Positions 18,271 through 27,435 of a stretch of DNA of 64,000 nt are shown here, piece after piece. A program made the translations under genes and the position numbers. The notes beneath the pieces are model-generated. The model saw only the letters and a program-made list of their open reading frames with translations, had not been told where the DNA came from and searched no databases. The stretch is from the NCBI GenBank assembly GCA_018266395.1, contig JAFEAM010000043.1, positions 26,749-90,748 of the forward strand, written 5' to 3'. Each line of letters opens with the position of its first letter. Position 1 is the first letter of the stretch. The DNA comes from Bacteroidota bacterium. GTDB lineage: Bacteria; Bacteroidota; Bacteroidia; Cytophagales; Cyclobacteriaceae.

Positions 18271-20412
18271 AAAGAATATTTCGTCAACCATTAGCCACCC
18301 CTTGTCTTTTGGGGCCTTCCTGAATGCAGGAAGTTTGGTCAGCGGCTTTGCAATAACTTTGTAAGTTGTGTAAGACGTGCCAAGGGGAACAACAATCCCC
18401 TCGTTCTGGTTCGTTCCGTATTCAGCAGGCTGGGTGGGTACCACCTTGCGGATGAGCGTCAAATGCGAGTCATCGTTCCCTCCATATATCTCCATCCATT
18501 CGGGCGGCATGGTCTCGGCGCCAACATCCTTTGCGAAACTGATCGTCACTGAATTGATTTTGGGACGAGTAGGGAAGTGGAACACCGCTTCAAGTGGATT
18601 ATCCCTGAAGGCCATCCAGGAGGGATCTCTGAAGAAGTCCATGAAACCTTTGCGACTGTCAATCAATGTGTTAATTCCGTTGCCTGGATACTTCTTGTCT
18701 GATGGTGTCAGCAAGGTTGCCTTTTCAGGAGCCAGTCCTTTGCAAAAGAACCCTAATGTTGCCGTTGCACTGCTCTTCCATCCTTCCCGGTATGCTTTTG
18801 CTTTGATCAGCGTGTAGGAACTGATAGAAACAGGGCCATTGTAGACCGGAGACTTCACACTATCAGGTTCCGATCCGTCTGTTGTGTAGCGGATTACTGC
18901 TCCGGGAATCGTTGCTTTTAGTTTGATGGGTTCACCTGGTTGTAGCAATTGACTCTCATTGACAGCAAGCGGCGCACTCAATTGCAATACCTCCCTTGAA
19001 TTTGGAACATATCCGGTTTGCCAATTGATGTTAGCATACTTCCTGCCAGCTGCATCAGCAGACGCCTGGGTAATTTTCGTATTCCAGATGAAGACATCGC
19101 GCAATCCGGGCATTGAAGCCAACTGATCAATTGCTGCCTCGCTAACTGCGGTTCCTGAAAGTGCGAGTGATTGAAGTGAGCTTATGCGTTTCAGTGCCTG
19201 CACTCCTTTGTCTGTTACATCGGTATTATTGAGAATGAGCTTTTCAAGGTGCACAAACTTTGACATCATGCTAAGATCCTCGTCTTTCACAGGCATGTTC
19301 GTCAGGTTGATAGATACAATTTGATCAGCTACTGCTGAAAGTTCTTCGATGGACTCCGGCCTGAAGGCCTGCCTTACAAAAAAGTCCGCCTGAAGAGCTG
19401 GTTCAGATATGGCCACCTGTGACACAAACCTGAAGGGAGTATTCAGCATTTGTATCTCTTCAGCGGACGCAAATGCAAAATGGTATCGCTGATCTGCTGT
19501 GTGCTTCTTTAAATAAGTAGAGCCAACGGAAAGAGCCAACCCTCTGAGAGAGTCATTCGTCGGCATAGCATTGAGTTTGATGTTCATATCAGCTCCCACA
19601 GCTATCCAACGATTAATCAACTTCATTTCAGACGCAGTCAGCTGGGGCTTGTCCTTTGGAGGCATATGATTCTTTTCGTCGATGCCGAGTTCGAGGCGCT
19701 GAATGATCAGGCTGCCGGACGGATCTCCCGGTTTCCACAGGGATCCATGCTTGCCACCTTTTAGGATACTTTCAGCCGAAGTGAGCACGAGATCACCCTT
19801 AGCCTTGCTCCGGTTGTGGCATCCAAAGCATTTGGCTTCCATCACTTTGCCAATGGACTGGCTGAACATCGTGCTGTCCACTTTGTAAGTCTCCGATCCT
19901 GACTTCCCAAAAAGTGGAGCGGTAAGATACCCTTCACCATGGGTCAGGGTTGCACCCAGATGACCTGCAATGACTACTGCGAGAGTGGAGAGCGCAGCAG
20001 ATGATCGAATCACCTGGCGTGAGCGCCCACTGGAAATTGCGTAGTAAAGAATTGCACTCAGAATGGATAGCATCACACCGGCCCATCTGTGATAGGTCAG
20101 AACATCATCATCATAACCGCCCTCCTTTGACAGAAAGAATCCGGAAATTGCAGTGAGCGATGAAGTGAGAGCAGCAGCAAGAAGCACCGTCTGCAAAAGC
20201 GGACGTGAGGATTCCGATTGTGCAAATATCAGGAAGCCGACTCCCAGCAAAACCAGGGTTACAGGAAAATGAACCAGCAAGGGGTGAAGTCGGCCGCCAA
20301 TCTGCAGCCACGAAGGCACCACCAACCATTGATTGGTGAATAGCAGAAATACTGCCAGTATATTCAGCGCGAAGACCGCATTTTCAAGAATTCGTTTGAA
20401 GGACTGCATCAA
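18265..20412 (-). CDS. Membrane c-type cytochrome with DUF2231, leucine-rich and chitobiase-like domains
   Basis: A 715-residue multidomain protein. Five hydrophobic helices fill about residues 10-155, beginning with the DUF2231-like GGRLHPLLVHFPVTLVLLG. A planctomycete-type cytochrome domain follows, with haem motif CFGCH (cysteines 195 and 198, histidine 199) and a later MPPK that can supply the axial methionine. Residues about 355-450 look like leucine-rich repeats (LEKLILNNTDVTDKGVQAL). About 490-570 is a chitobiase C-terminal-like domain (AVIRYTTDGSEPD), and the end is beta-rich (AVFHFPTRPKINSVTISF), perhaps a discoidin-like carbohydrate-binding fold. It is the last gene of a four-gene operon, 18 bases after the NHL propeller. 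Role unknown; electron transfer at the envelope tied to polymer binding is an inference. Confidence 0.85.
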   Translation of the reverse strand: MMQSFKRILENAVFALNILAVFLLFTNQWLVVPSWLQIGGRLHPLLVHFPVTLVLLGVGFLIFAQSESSRPLLQTVLLAAALTSSLTAISGFFLSKEGGYDDDVLTYHRWAGVMLSILSAILYYAISSGRSRQVIRSSAALSTLAVVIAGHLGATLTHGEGYLTAPLFGKSGSETYKVDSTMFSQSIGKVMEAKCFGCHNRSKAKGDLVLTSAESILKGGKHGSLWKPGDPSGSLIIQRLELGIDEKNHMPPKDKPQLTASEMKLINRWIAVGADMNIKLNAMPTNDSLRGLALSVGSTYLKKHTADQRYHFAFASAEEIQMLNTPFRFVSQVAISEPALQADFFVRQAFRPESIEELSAVADQIVSINLTNMPVKDEDLSMMSKFVHLEKLILNNTDVTDKGVQALKRISSLQSLALSGTAVSEAAIDQLASMPGLRDVFIWNTKITQASADAAGRKYANINWQTGYVPNSREVLQLSAPLAVNESQLLQPGEPIKLKATIPGAVIRYTTDGSEPDSVKSPVYNGPVSISSYTLIKAKAYREGWKSSATATLGFFCKGLAPEKATLLTPSDKKYPGNGINTLIDSRKGFMDFFRDPSWMAFRDNPLEAVFHFPTRPKINSVTISFAKDVGAETMPPEWMEIYGGNDDSHLTLIRKVVPTQPAEYGTNQNEGIVVPLGTSYTTYKVIAKPLTKLPAFRKAPKDKGWLMVDEIFFN

Positions 20413-20430
20413 TGTACGATGAACTTCAGG

Positions 20431-21450
20431 TCAGGCCCGGTTGAACTTGTAGGGATATACTTTGCCCGAAGCCCATTGTGCCACGTAGAGGTTGTCGTCG
20501 GCGTCTACGCAGACGTCGTGTGGATGCACGAGAATCTTCTCGGCTTGTGACATGGGCTGAAGTTTGCCCTCATTGTTATACTGCGGTGCTGATCCACCCA
20601 GGTTGGATACCACCTTGTTTTGCTTGTCCAGAATGGTGACGAATCCTGTCTTCTCCGCGTCAAGGGATGGTGAGCGGAGTACGGCGGCATACAGATAATC
20701 ACCCTTGATGACCGGCCTGCAGACACAGGCACCAGGTAGTTGAACGACTTCCAGTAGCTTACCTTCAAGACTGTATCGCTTGAAGCAGGTACGCGTGCGG
20801 TCCGTCACAAGAAGAGTTGGTGATGTCTGGCGGGTATCAAGGCAAATGCCATGCGCATTGTCCAACTTCTCATCTCCCTCACCACGTCCGCCGAAATAAC
20901 CCAGCAACCGGCCGGTGGCATCGTAGTGAAGTACATACTGGGATCCGTAGCCGTCTGCGACAAAGAAATCTCCGGAAGGCATTACTGTGGTCTCCGTAGG
21001 GACAAACAACTCAGGTTTAGGATAAAGACCATCTTCCTTTGGGGCATCAATGGTTAACAGGATCTCTCCCTTCATGCTCACTTTGAATACCTGATGCCTC
21101 ACGGTATCCGTAACATACAGTACGTCGCCGGATAAGGTAAGACCATGCGCGCCAGGAAAATCGTGACCCCAGCTTTCAAGCAGTTTTCCTGAAGTATTGA
21201 AAACAAGAACATTGTTCCTGGTCTCGTTGGTCAGCAAAATGATTCGTCCCTTTGCATCCTGCACCATTTCATGGCAGTCGTTGACAGGATTACGGAGGGG
21301 ATCAGCTTTCGCCCATTGGTTGTCGAGGACATATTGCATCCCATTGTGCCCGTATACAAGGCCCTTGTCGCGAGCAATGAGATGTTGGAAAATGGAAACA
21401 CTCCCAATTGCTGACAAGCCCGCTTTACTTAGAAAATCTCTTCGTCGCAT
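20431..21450 (-). CDS. Tat-exported NHL-repeat (six-bladed propeller) protein
   Basis: A 339-residue propeller protein. The N-terminus has a twin-arginine signal (MRRRDFLSKAGLSAIGS). Repeating units such as HGLTLSGDVLYVTDTVRHQV, GDFFVADGYGSQYVLHYD and VCVDADDNLYVAQWASG are NHL/peptidyl-glycine-lyase-like blades. Such propellers bind ligands or act as lyases, and no catalytic set is evident here. It lies third in the operon, 22 bases after DUF1501 and 18 bases before the membrane cytochrome. Planctomycete genomes often place similar propellers beside DUF1501/DUF1549 genes. Confidence 0.82.
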   Translation of the reverse strand: MRRRDFLSKAGLSAIGSVSIFQHLIARDKGLVYGHNGMQYVLDNQWAKADPLRNPVNDCHEMVQDAKGRIILLTNETRNNVLVFNTSGKLLESWGHDFPGAHGLTLSGDVLYVTDTVRHQVFKVSMKGEILLTIDAPKEDGLYPKPELFVPTETTVMPSGDFFVADGYGSQYVLHYDATGRLLGYFGGRGEGDEKLDNAHGICLDTRQTSPTLLVTDRTRTCFKRYSLEGKLLEVVQLPGACVCRPVIKGDYLYAAVLRSPSLDAEKTGFVTILDKQNKVVSNLGGSAPQYNNEGKLQPMSQAEKILVHPHDVCVDADDNLYVAQWASGKVYPYKFNRA

Positions 21451-21472
21451 AACTATGAACCAGAAATCTCAA

Positions 21473-22924
21473 TCAAGCCATTATCCCGGGCACCAGCTTC
21501 CCCGCAACATCGGTAAGTCTGTAACGCCGGCCCAGGTGTTTAAAAGTCAACCGTTCATGATCCAGACCCATCAGGTGCAGTGCAGTCGCATGGAAATCAT
21601 TTACATGCACGGGATCTTTTACAATATTATAACCGAATTCATCCGTCTCGCCGTAAGTGATACCCGGTTTTACGCCGCCACCGGCAAGCCAGATTGTGAA
21701 GCACCTGGGGTGATGGTCTCTTCCGTAATTCTTATCGCTCAGGTCGCCCTGACAGTAGTTCGTACGGCCAAACTCGCCGCCCCATATTACCAGTGTCTCA
21801 TCCAGCAGTCCGCGTTGCTTCAGGTCCCTGATGAGTGCTGCTGAAGGTCGGTCCACATCTTTAGCCTGAAGGGGCATTTCCCCGGTAAGGTTGCCATGCT
21901 GGTCCCATCCCTGATGGTACAACTGCACGAAACGGACGCCGGCTTCTGATAATTTTCTTGCAAGAAGGCAGTTCGCAGCGTACGTGCCGGGGATCAGGCA
22001 TTCCGGCCCGTACATTTTCACAATATGATCAGGTTCACGGGATACATCCGTCAATTCAGGCACTGCAGTTTGCATCCGGTAGGCCATTTCATACTGCTGA
22101 ACCCTGGCGTTAATCTCAGGGTCGCCAAAATTTTCAAACGCCATTCCGTTCAATTCACCCAACTTATCCAGCATTTGCCTGCGGCTCTGTTTATCGCTGC
22201 CAGCAGGGTTATTTAGATAAAGGACTGCCTCTTCGCTGTTGCTGAATTGGACACCCTGATGAACGCTATCCAGGAATCCGTTTGTCCACAGTTTGGAATA
22301 CACACCTTGCCCGTTCCCACGACCACGGGACAGCAACACACAAAAGGCAGGAAGATTTCTGTTCTCACTACCAAGGCCATAGCTCATCCAGGCGCCAAAG
22401 CTCGGGCGATTGCCCTGCTGTGCACCTGTCTGCATGAAGGTCAAAGCAGGGTCATGGTTAATGGCCTCTGTATGCATGGTCTTGATGAAACAAAGTTCAT
22501 CGGCAATGCCGGCAATGTTGGGAAACATCTCACTCACCCAGGCCCCAGAATGCCCGTGCTGCTGAAACTTGAAATAAGAGCCCACAAGAGGGAACTTCTT
22601 TTGGTTGGACGTCATCCCGGTCAGCCGCTGACCCTGACGAACCGACTCCGGAAGATCCTGTCCCCGCATTTTATTGAGTGTAGGCTTGTAGTCAAAACTC
22701 TCCAGTTGTGATGGCGCGCCATTTTGAAACAGATATATGATGCGCTTGGCTTTCGGTGCGAAATGCGGCAGCCCGAGGCTCGAGGTAACCTCTCCATCAC
22801 CTGATTTGAACAAGTCGGGTATCAACAAACTCCCCAGTGCCACCGAGCCCACACCCAGACTGAGCTTCCCCAGGAAATGTCTGCGGTTTACGTTGAGTCT
22901 GTTCTCCAAAAATTCCCTTGCCAT
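21473..22924 (-). CDS. DUF1501 domain protein (sulfatase/phosphatase-like fold), Tat-type signal
   Basis: A 483-residue DUF1501 protein. The signal region has NRRHFLGKLSLGVGSVALGS, a twin-arginine motif. Family blocks seen include IIYLFQNGAPSQLESFDYKP near 63-82 and LVIWGGEFGRTNYCQGD near 380. They also include GRDHHPRCFTIWLAGGGVKPG near 400-420, whose histidines match metal ligands of the alkaline-phosphatase superfamily. The enzymatic role of DUF1501 proteins is not established. The gene begins two bases after the stop of the DUF1549/DUF1553 gene (TAA, two bases, ATG), a firm sign of co-translation and of a functional pair. Confidence 0.9.
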   Translation of the reverse strand: MAREFLENRLNVNRRHFLGKLSLGVGSVALGSLLIPDLFKSGDGEVTSSLGLPHFAPKAKRIIYLFQNGAPSQLESFDYKPTLNKMRGQDLPESVRQGQRLTGMTSNQKKFPLVGSYFKFQQHGHSGAWVSEMFPNIAGIADELCFIKTMHTEAINHDPALTFMQTGAQQGNRPSFGAWMSYGLGSENRNLPAFCVLLSRGRGNGQGVYSKLWTNGFLDSVHQGVQFSNSEEAVLYLNNPAGSDKQSRRQMLDKLGELNGMAFENFGDPEINARVQQYEMAYRMQTAVPELTDVSREPDHIVKMYGPECLIPGTYAANCLLARKLSEAGVRFVQLYHQGWDQHGNLTGEMPLQAKDVDRPSAALIRDLKQRGLLDETLVIWGGEFGRTNYCQGDLSDKNYGRDHHPRCFTIWLAGGGVKPGITYGETDEFGYNIVKDPVHVNDFHATALHLMGLDHERLTFKHLGRRYRLTDVAGKLVPGIMA

Positions 22925-22926
22925 GA

Positions 22927-25227
22927 TTATTTGGTTATGGCCTCATCCAGATTGTAAATGGTGTGAATCACCTGCATCAATGCGGCTGTCTCCGGAACAT
23001 CACCCATATTTTCATGCCTGTATTCTCCTGCCTGCAAAAATGCTGCGGCCTGGTCAGGATGTTCCCTGAATCTCTTCACTTCCCCCTCATAATAGACACT
23101 AAGAGCAGATTTCTCCTTGCTGTTCGGATTACGGCACAGAATCAGGCGGAAAGCTTTTTCAATACTCTCATCTTTTGCGGGTTTCTCCATCATGATCCGC
23201 TCAGACAATACACGTGCCCCTTCCAATACCATTGGATCATTCATCATCACCAATGCCTGCAGGGGAGTGTTGGTACGCAAACGTCTCACTTCGCATTGAT
23301 CGCGACTGCTCGCATCAAACATCAGCATGGACGGAGGCGGAACAGTTCGCTTTATAAAATTGTACATACCCCTGCGATATAACTTTTCGTCATGATCCTG
23401 GATATAATGGGAGAGCCCCCGGCCCGATGTCGAGGCTTCCCAGATGCCAGGAGGCTGGTAGGGCTTCACACTGGGTCCGCCAATCTCGTCTGTCAGAAGT
23501 CCGCTGCTCGCTAGAACGAGATCTTTTATGGACTCTGAAGTTAATCGAACTCTTGGTGCGTGTGAGAGCCAGATATTTTCAGGATCGATTTCTCTTGCCG
23601 TTTCTGTAGTTGAAGCTGACTGCCGGTATGTTGACGACATTACAATCTGTTTCACCAACCGCTTTATATTCCACCCATTATTCATGAAATCCAGGGCGAG
23701 CCAATCAAGAAGCTGCGGGTGGCTTGGCAGATCTCCCTGCATGCCGAAATCACCGGCAGTCTTCACAATTCCCCTGCCGAAGAACTCCTGCCAGATTCTG
23801 TTGACAAATACCCTGGCGGTAAGGGGATTATCCTTGCTCAGAAGCCACTGAGCCAGCCCCAGGCGATTTGCAGGATAGGCGCTCGTATCAAACGGGAGCA
23901 CCGCAGCAGGCACGCCCTGATGCACAATTTCGCCATGGTTGTCATAAGCACCTCTCACCAGCAGGTAAGTCGGACGGACAACACTGCTGTCCTTCATGAT
24001 CATAACCTCAACCGGAAATTGCTGTTTCCTGTTGATGAAGTTCAGAATACCGTCAACGTCTTCTTTTGTGATATACATCTTTGGCGGGTCGGCCATCGAG
24101 TTAAGCATGATATCGCCAACAAGACCTTTTTCAGGTACCTGGTTGAAGAAGGCAAATGTGCTGAAATAGTCCTTCTGGCTGATGGGATCATACTTGTGGT
24201 CATGGCACTTCGCGCATTCAAGTGTGAGGGCAAGGAATGCCTTGCCGAAAGTATTCGTGCGGTCTGTGACGTATTCTACCCTGTACTCTTCATCGATGAC
24301 GCCGCCTTCCTGTGTGATCTTATGATTGCGGTTGAAACCGGTGGCCAGCAGCATTTCCCTGTTTGGATTGGGGAGCAGGTCACCGGCCAGCTGCCACATT
24401 ACAAATTTGTCGAAGGGATAATTCTCATTGAATGCGTGGATCACCCAGTCGCGCCATGGCCACATGGTGCGAAGCCCGTCATCCTGGTAACCGTGCGAAT
24501 CGGCATAGCGGGCAACGTCAAGCCAGGGCAATGCCAATCGCTCACCGAAATGCTTATCTGCCAGAAGGGAATCCACCATCTTTTCATAAGCGTCTGCTGA
24601 CTCATTCTTCAGAAATGATTCCTGTCGCTGTAAGGAAGGCGGAAGGCCTGTCAGGTCAAATGAGACTCGTTTAAGCAGCAGTTCCTTACCCGCTTCATCA
24701 GAAGGACTCAGTCCGTGCTCTTCAAGCTTCTCAAAGATGAACCGGTCGATCTCGTTTCGCGCCCATTGCCGATCACTAATTTCAGGAACAATTACGGGCT
24801 TGGGAGGAATGAAGGCCCAGTGCTTTTGATATTTTGCACCCTGGCTGATCCATTTGCCTATGAGCTTTATCTCATGGTCTGTGAGAGAAAGTCTGGAAGT
24901 GGGAGGAGGCATCACTTCGGCAGTATCACCCGAAGCTATTCTACGGTACAATTCAGAGTGATCTGGTTCGCCTGGAACAATTACCCTGCCATCGGGATTG
25001 TCCTTCAAAGCAGCATAAAGGCCGTCTTCCGTATCGAGTCTGAGGTTTGCTTTTCGTTGCCTCGCATCAGGACCGTGACACTTGAAGCACCGGTCAGAGA
25101 TAATGGGCCGGATGTGAAAGTTGTATTCGACGACATCGGGCAGGCGCTCCGAGCTTTGCCTTCCGCATGAAGACAACATCAAGGTTCCAGAAACAAGAAG
25201 AATTAACAGGATACCCCGGGCCACCAT
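22927..25227 (-). CDS. PSD1 / planctomycete cytochrome C lipoprotein (DUF1549-DUF1553)
   Basis: A 766-residue lipoprotein (MVARGILLILLVSGTLMLSSC, lipobox cysteine 21). An N-terminal planctomycete cytochrome C domain has CFKCH (cysteines 47 and 50, histidine 51) and MPPP as likely methionine ligand. DUF1549 follows at about 160-365 and contains a second haem-like motif in LECAKCHDHKYDPIS near 335. DUF1553 fills about 470-725 (VFVNRIWQEFFGRGIVKT, RRLRTNTPLQALVMMNDP). These domains were first described from Planctomycetes. Their biochemical role is not known, although they often occur near polysaccharide-degrading genes. It leads the operon through 18265. No regulator is adjacent. Confidence 0.92.
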   Translation of the reverse strand: MVARGILLILLVSGTLMLSSCGRQSSERLPDVVEYNFHIRPIISDRCFKCHGPDARQRKANLRLDTEDGLYAALKDNPDGRVIVPGEPDHSELYRRIASGDTAEVMPPPTSRLSLTDHEIKLIGKWISQGAKYQKHWAFIPPKPVIVPEISDRQWARNEIDRFIFEKLEEHGLSPSDEAGKELLLKRVSFDLTGLPPSLQRQESFLKNESADAYEKMVDSLLADKHFGERLALPWLDVARYADSHGYQDDGLRTMWPWRDWVIHAFNENYPFDKFVMWQLAGDLLPNPNREMLLATGFNRNHKITQEGGVIDEEYRVEYVTDRTNTFGKAFLALTLECAKCHDHKYDPISQKDYFSTFAFFNQVPEKGLVGDIMLNSMADPPKMYITKEDVDGILNFINRKQQFPVEVMIMKDSSVVRPTYLLVRGAYDNHGEIVHQGVPAAVLPFDTSAYPANRLGLAQWLLSKDNPLTARVFVNRIWQEFFGRGIVKTAGDFGMQGDLPSHPQLLDWLALDFMNNGWNIKRLVKQIVMSSTYRQSASTTETAREIDPENIWLSHAPRVRLTSESIKDLVLASSGLLTDEIGGPSVKPYQPPGIWEASTSGRGLSHYIQDHDEKLYRRGMYNFIKRTVPPPSMLMFDASSRDQCEVRRLRTNTPLQALVMMNDPMVLEGARVLSERIMMEKPAKDESIEKAFRLILCRNPNSKEKSALSVYYEGEVKRFREHPDQAAAFLQAGEYRHENMGDVPETAALMQVIHTIYNLDEAITK

Positions 25228-25362
25228 AATCGCTCAAAGTAGGAATTTGGGCATCAATTGACAATGGCTATGTCGAAGACTGCATCATGAAGATGAGGAA
25301 TGGGCTGATTGGGAATGAAGAAGGGGAATCAGGATAACCGATGCTACAGATGCTGAATCTCC
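25228..25362. other. Intergenic region between two minus-strand units
   Basis: These 135 bases lie between the GH5 gene stop and the start of the cytochrome operon, and should hold the operon promoter on the minus strand. I see no convincing -33/-7 pair, no strong hairpin and no repeat. Confidence 0.4.
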
Positions 25363-27435
25363 TTATTCGATAATCAATTCCTGTATTCCGAACTTCTCTG
25401 GCCGGAATATCAAAATACGCTGTTCCTCATCCCATGCAAACTTCCCAGGTGAACTGTAGATCTTAAACCCTTTGGCATAGTGAAATTCAGGCACGAAGAT
25501 TTCGGTCGGGGCCTGGATAAGGGGATCCGCCTTGTACTTCAGATAGAAACGGTGATGGTCTTTGTCGAAGAAATACCGCAGCGGTTGTCCTGCGATCTTG
25601 TAAGGATAGGGACGGATTGCCGCTGCCAACGCCCGCCCACCTGAATAGCTAGAAACGGCAGCTTGTTGCTCAGACTTGCTGTAGATGGAAAGGTCTTCGC
25701 CATTCCACTGATCACCTCGTTCATGATCGTTATCAGACGAGTAGACCCATAGGGTATAACTCATCAGGTTGGACTCAAGCGGACGGATAGACCGGTCGAG
25801 TGCGTCCTCCTGATCGGCGTAGTCGCCATCCTTAAATGCATTCCGGTCCCCCAAATCCATTGGCACACCAAATTCACCGAGAAGGGTAGGACGCAATCCC
25901 ATGGTTTCTTCCGTTTCTTTCCTGAGGTCCTGCATCTGTGAATGAAACATTTCGCGGATACCTGTCTTGCCGAACACCACCTTCAAGTCTCTCACATCCA
26001 CGTTCATCCAGCTGTTGTATTTCTTTGTGAGCAGTGTGACCACATCATAAGAATGGCTTGCATGCACAAGCGTTCTGGCTTCGGCTGGAGTAAACCGGGG
26101 GAGTTTGAGAAGAGACGGGCGCTCCACAAAAATAAGCCAGGTACTATCAATCGAATTCATTTCTTTAGCAAAGCGCACAACGAAGGGGCGGTAATAGTCA
26201 AGCGAAAATTCCACGTCACGGCCTTTTGCCGTGGTAAAATATCTGGGCTTCTTTAAGGCAGGTTTTCCCGCTGCATCTAATCCCCAAACGCCTGCCTTTC
26301 GCCACACGTCAGCCTCGGGGCTTTTCCAAACCGAGACGCCCATGGGATTGAGTTTGACTTTCCCAATCTCCTTTGCTGTGGGTACATCAAATTCATAGTA
26401 AGGAACTTCGACCGGAATGCCTGCGCCGGCAACCATTCCCTGGAAAGGTGTCGGCATCGCTCCATTTTTATAAATCCCTTCAGCCAGCAAATCACTTGCA
26501 CCAATCAGTCCGGAGGTCGGCTCGTTCATTACATCAAACCCAATTACATTGGGAAGCCCCTTCAATTTCAATGCGACCTGCTTGATGGCATTGATATAGT
26601 GTGACTGCAGATACTCCTGCGCACTTACTCCCCCCACTTTGAGGTCAGGTGCAAAGTCTTCACTTCCAAAGAACAGGGCGAACATGGTTGAAGTACCAAG
26701 CTTGAAGTAATTCGTAGACCAAAGCATTGATGGCAGAGGGTCACCTTCCCATTGGTGTAATACCGCAGCACCTGTTTCGTGCATATGGATAGGATTGAAC
26801 CCTACAACCTCAAGGGTCCAATAAGGGGCACCATCGCCGCCTGTGAATCGGCTCCACGCGTCCTGGTGTGGATCAATGAAAACATTGATATGATATTGAG
26901 CAGACTTGATGACAAGCGCTCTCAGGTATTCCAGATATTCTTCATCGTAAATCCCCGGCCCTGCATGCTCAACAGCCTCCCAAGATACGAGGAGTCGCAG
27001 AAAGCGGTATCCCCACCGGTTCAGGCGCGAGAAATGTTCATCGGCTTCTTCAATCGGGAAAGGCCTTCCGGTAAAGGAGACTGTGTACGCGCACTCCAGG
27101 AAATTCTCCTTCACGTGGGTGGGCAGGGAAGGCTTGAACGGCACTTTTACATTTCCGCCCACATTGATCCCGTTGAGGATCATGGTTCTCCCTGCTGCAT
27201 CCTTAAACCAGATTCCCTCGCTGTGAATGTTCCTGGTAAGGCTGTCACCAACAAAATCGACTGATTGTCCTGCCTGGATATCAACTGAATGGGTCAGGAC
27301 AAGTTTATCCTTATCAACAGTTGGAAATGGGGTGTCGTGGAAAAGATAAACGGCTGTGGCCAATGCGAATGACACAAGAAGCAGTCCAGCCCAAATGCTG
27401 ATGCGGGCTTTCTTTGAAAGTGCGTTGTGCTGCAT
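25363..27435 (-). CDS. Membrane-anchored GH5 hydrolase, endoglycoceramidase-like
   Basis: A 690-residue glycoside hydrolase of clan A. A single N-terminal hydrophobic helix (ISIWAGLLLVSFALATAVYLF) anchors it. The TIM barrel has the acid/base glutamate 305 in FDVMNEPTSGL and the nucleophile glutamate 521 in LLGEFGVPMD. Flanking blocks (NGINVGGNVK, FLRLLVSWEAVEHAGPG, FIDPHQDAWSRFTGGDGAP) match GH5 endoglycoceramidase/glucocerebrosidase-like enzymes, whose substrates are glycolipids. A C-terminal beta domain follows from about 600. Its ATG overlaps the upstream aminotransferase stop by one base (TAATG), so translation is coupled. Glycolipid action is inferred from motif similarity; a polysaccharide substrate is not excluded. 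Confidence 0.85.
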   Translation of the reverse strand: MQHNALSKKARISIWAGLLLVSFALATAVYLFHDTPFPTVDKDKLVLTHSVDIQAGQSVDFVGDSLTRNIHSEGIWFKDAAGRTMILNGINVGGNVKVPFKPSLPTHVKENFLECAYTVSFTGRPFPIEEADEHFSRLNRWGYRFLRLLVSWEAVEHAGPGIYDEEYLEYLRALVIKSAQYHINVFIDPHQDAWSRFTGGDGAPYWTLEVVGFNPIHMHETGAAVLHQWEGDPLPSMLWSTNYFKLGTSTMFALFFGSEDFAPDLKVGGVSAQEYLQSHYINAIKQVALKLKGLPNVIGFDVMNEPTSGLIGASDLLAEGIYKNGAMPTPFQGMVAGAGIPVEVPYYEFDVPTAKEIGKVKLNPMGVSVWKSPEADVWRKAGVWGLDAAGKPALKKPRYFTTAKGRDVEFSLDYYRPFVVRFAKEMNSIDSTWLIFVERPSLLKLPRFTPAEARTLVHASHSYDVVTLLTKKYNSWMNVDVRDLKVVFGKTGIREMFHSQMQDLRKETEETMGLRPTLLGEFGVPMDLGDRNAFKDGDYADQEDALDRSIRPLESNLMSYTLWVYSSDNDHERGDQWNGEDLSIYSKSEQQAAVSSYSGGRALAAAIRPYPYKIAGQPLRYFFDKDHHRFYLKYKADPLIQAPTEIFVPEFHYAKGFKIYSSPGKFAWDEEQRILIFRPEKFGIQELIIE

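Noticed and set aside
21197-21844. 215-residue + strand frame across the NHL and DUF1501 genes
   Set aside because: Crosses the ends of two minus-strand genes in an operon; no motif or signal is seen.
23719-24600. 293-residue frame on the + strand opposite DUF1549/DUF1553
   Set aside because: It is the antisense shadow of a well-supported gene with clear haem motifs; no family motif is seen in the + frame.
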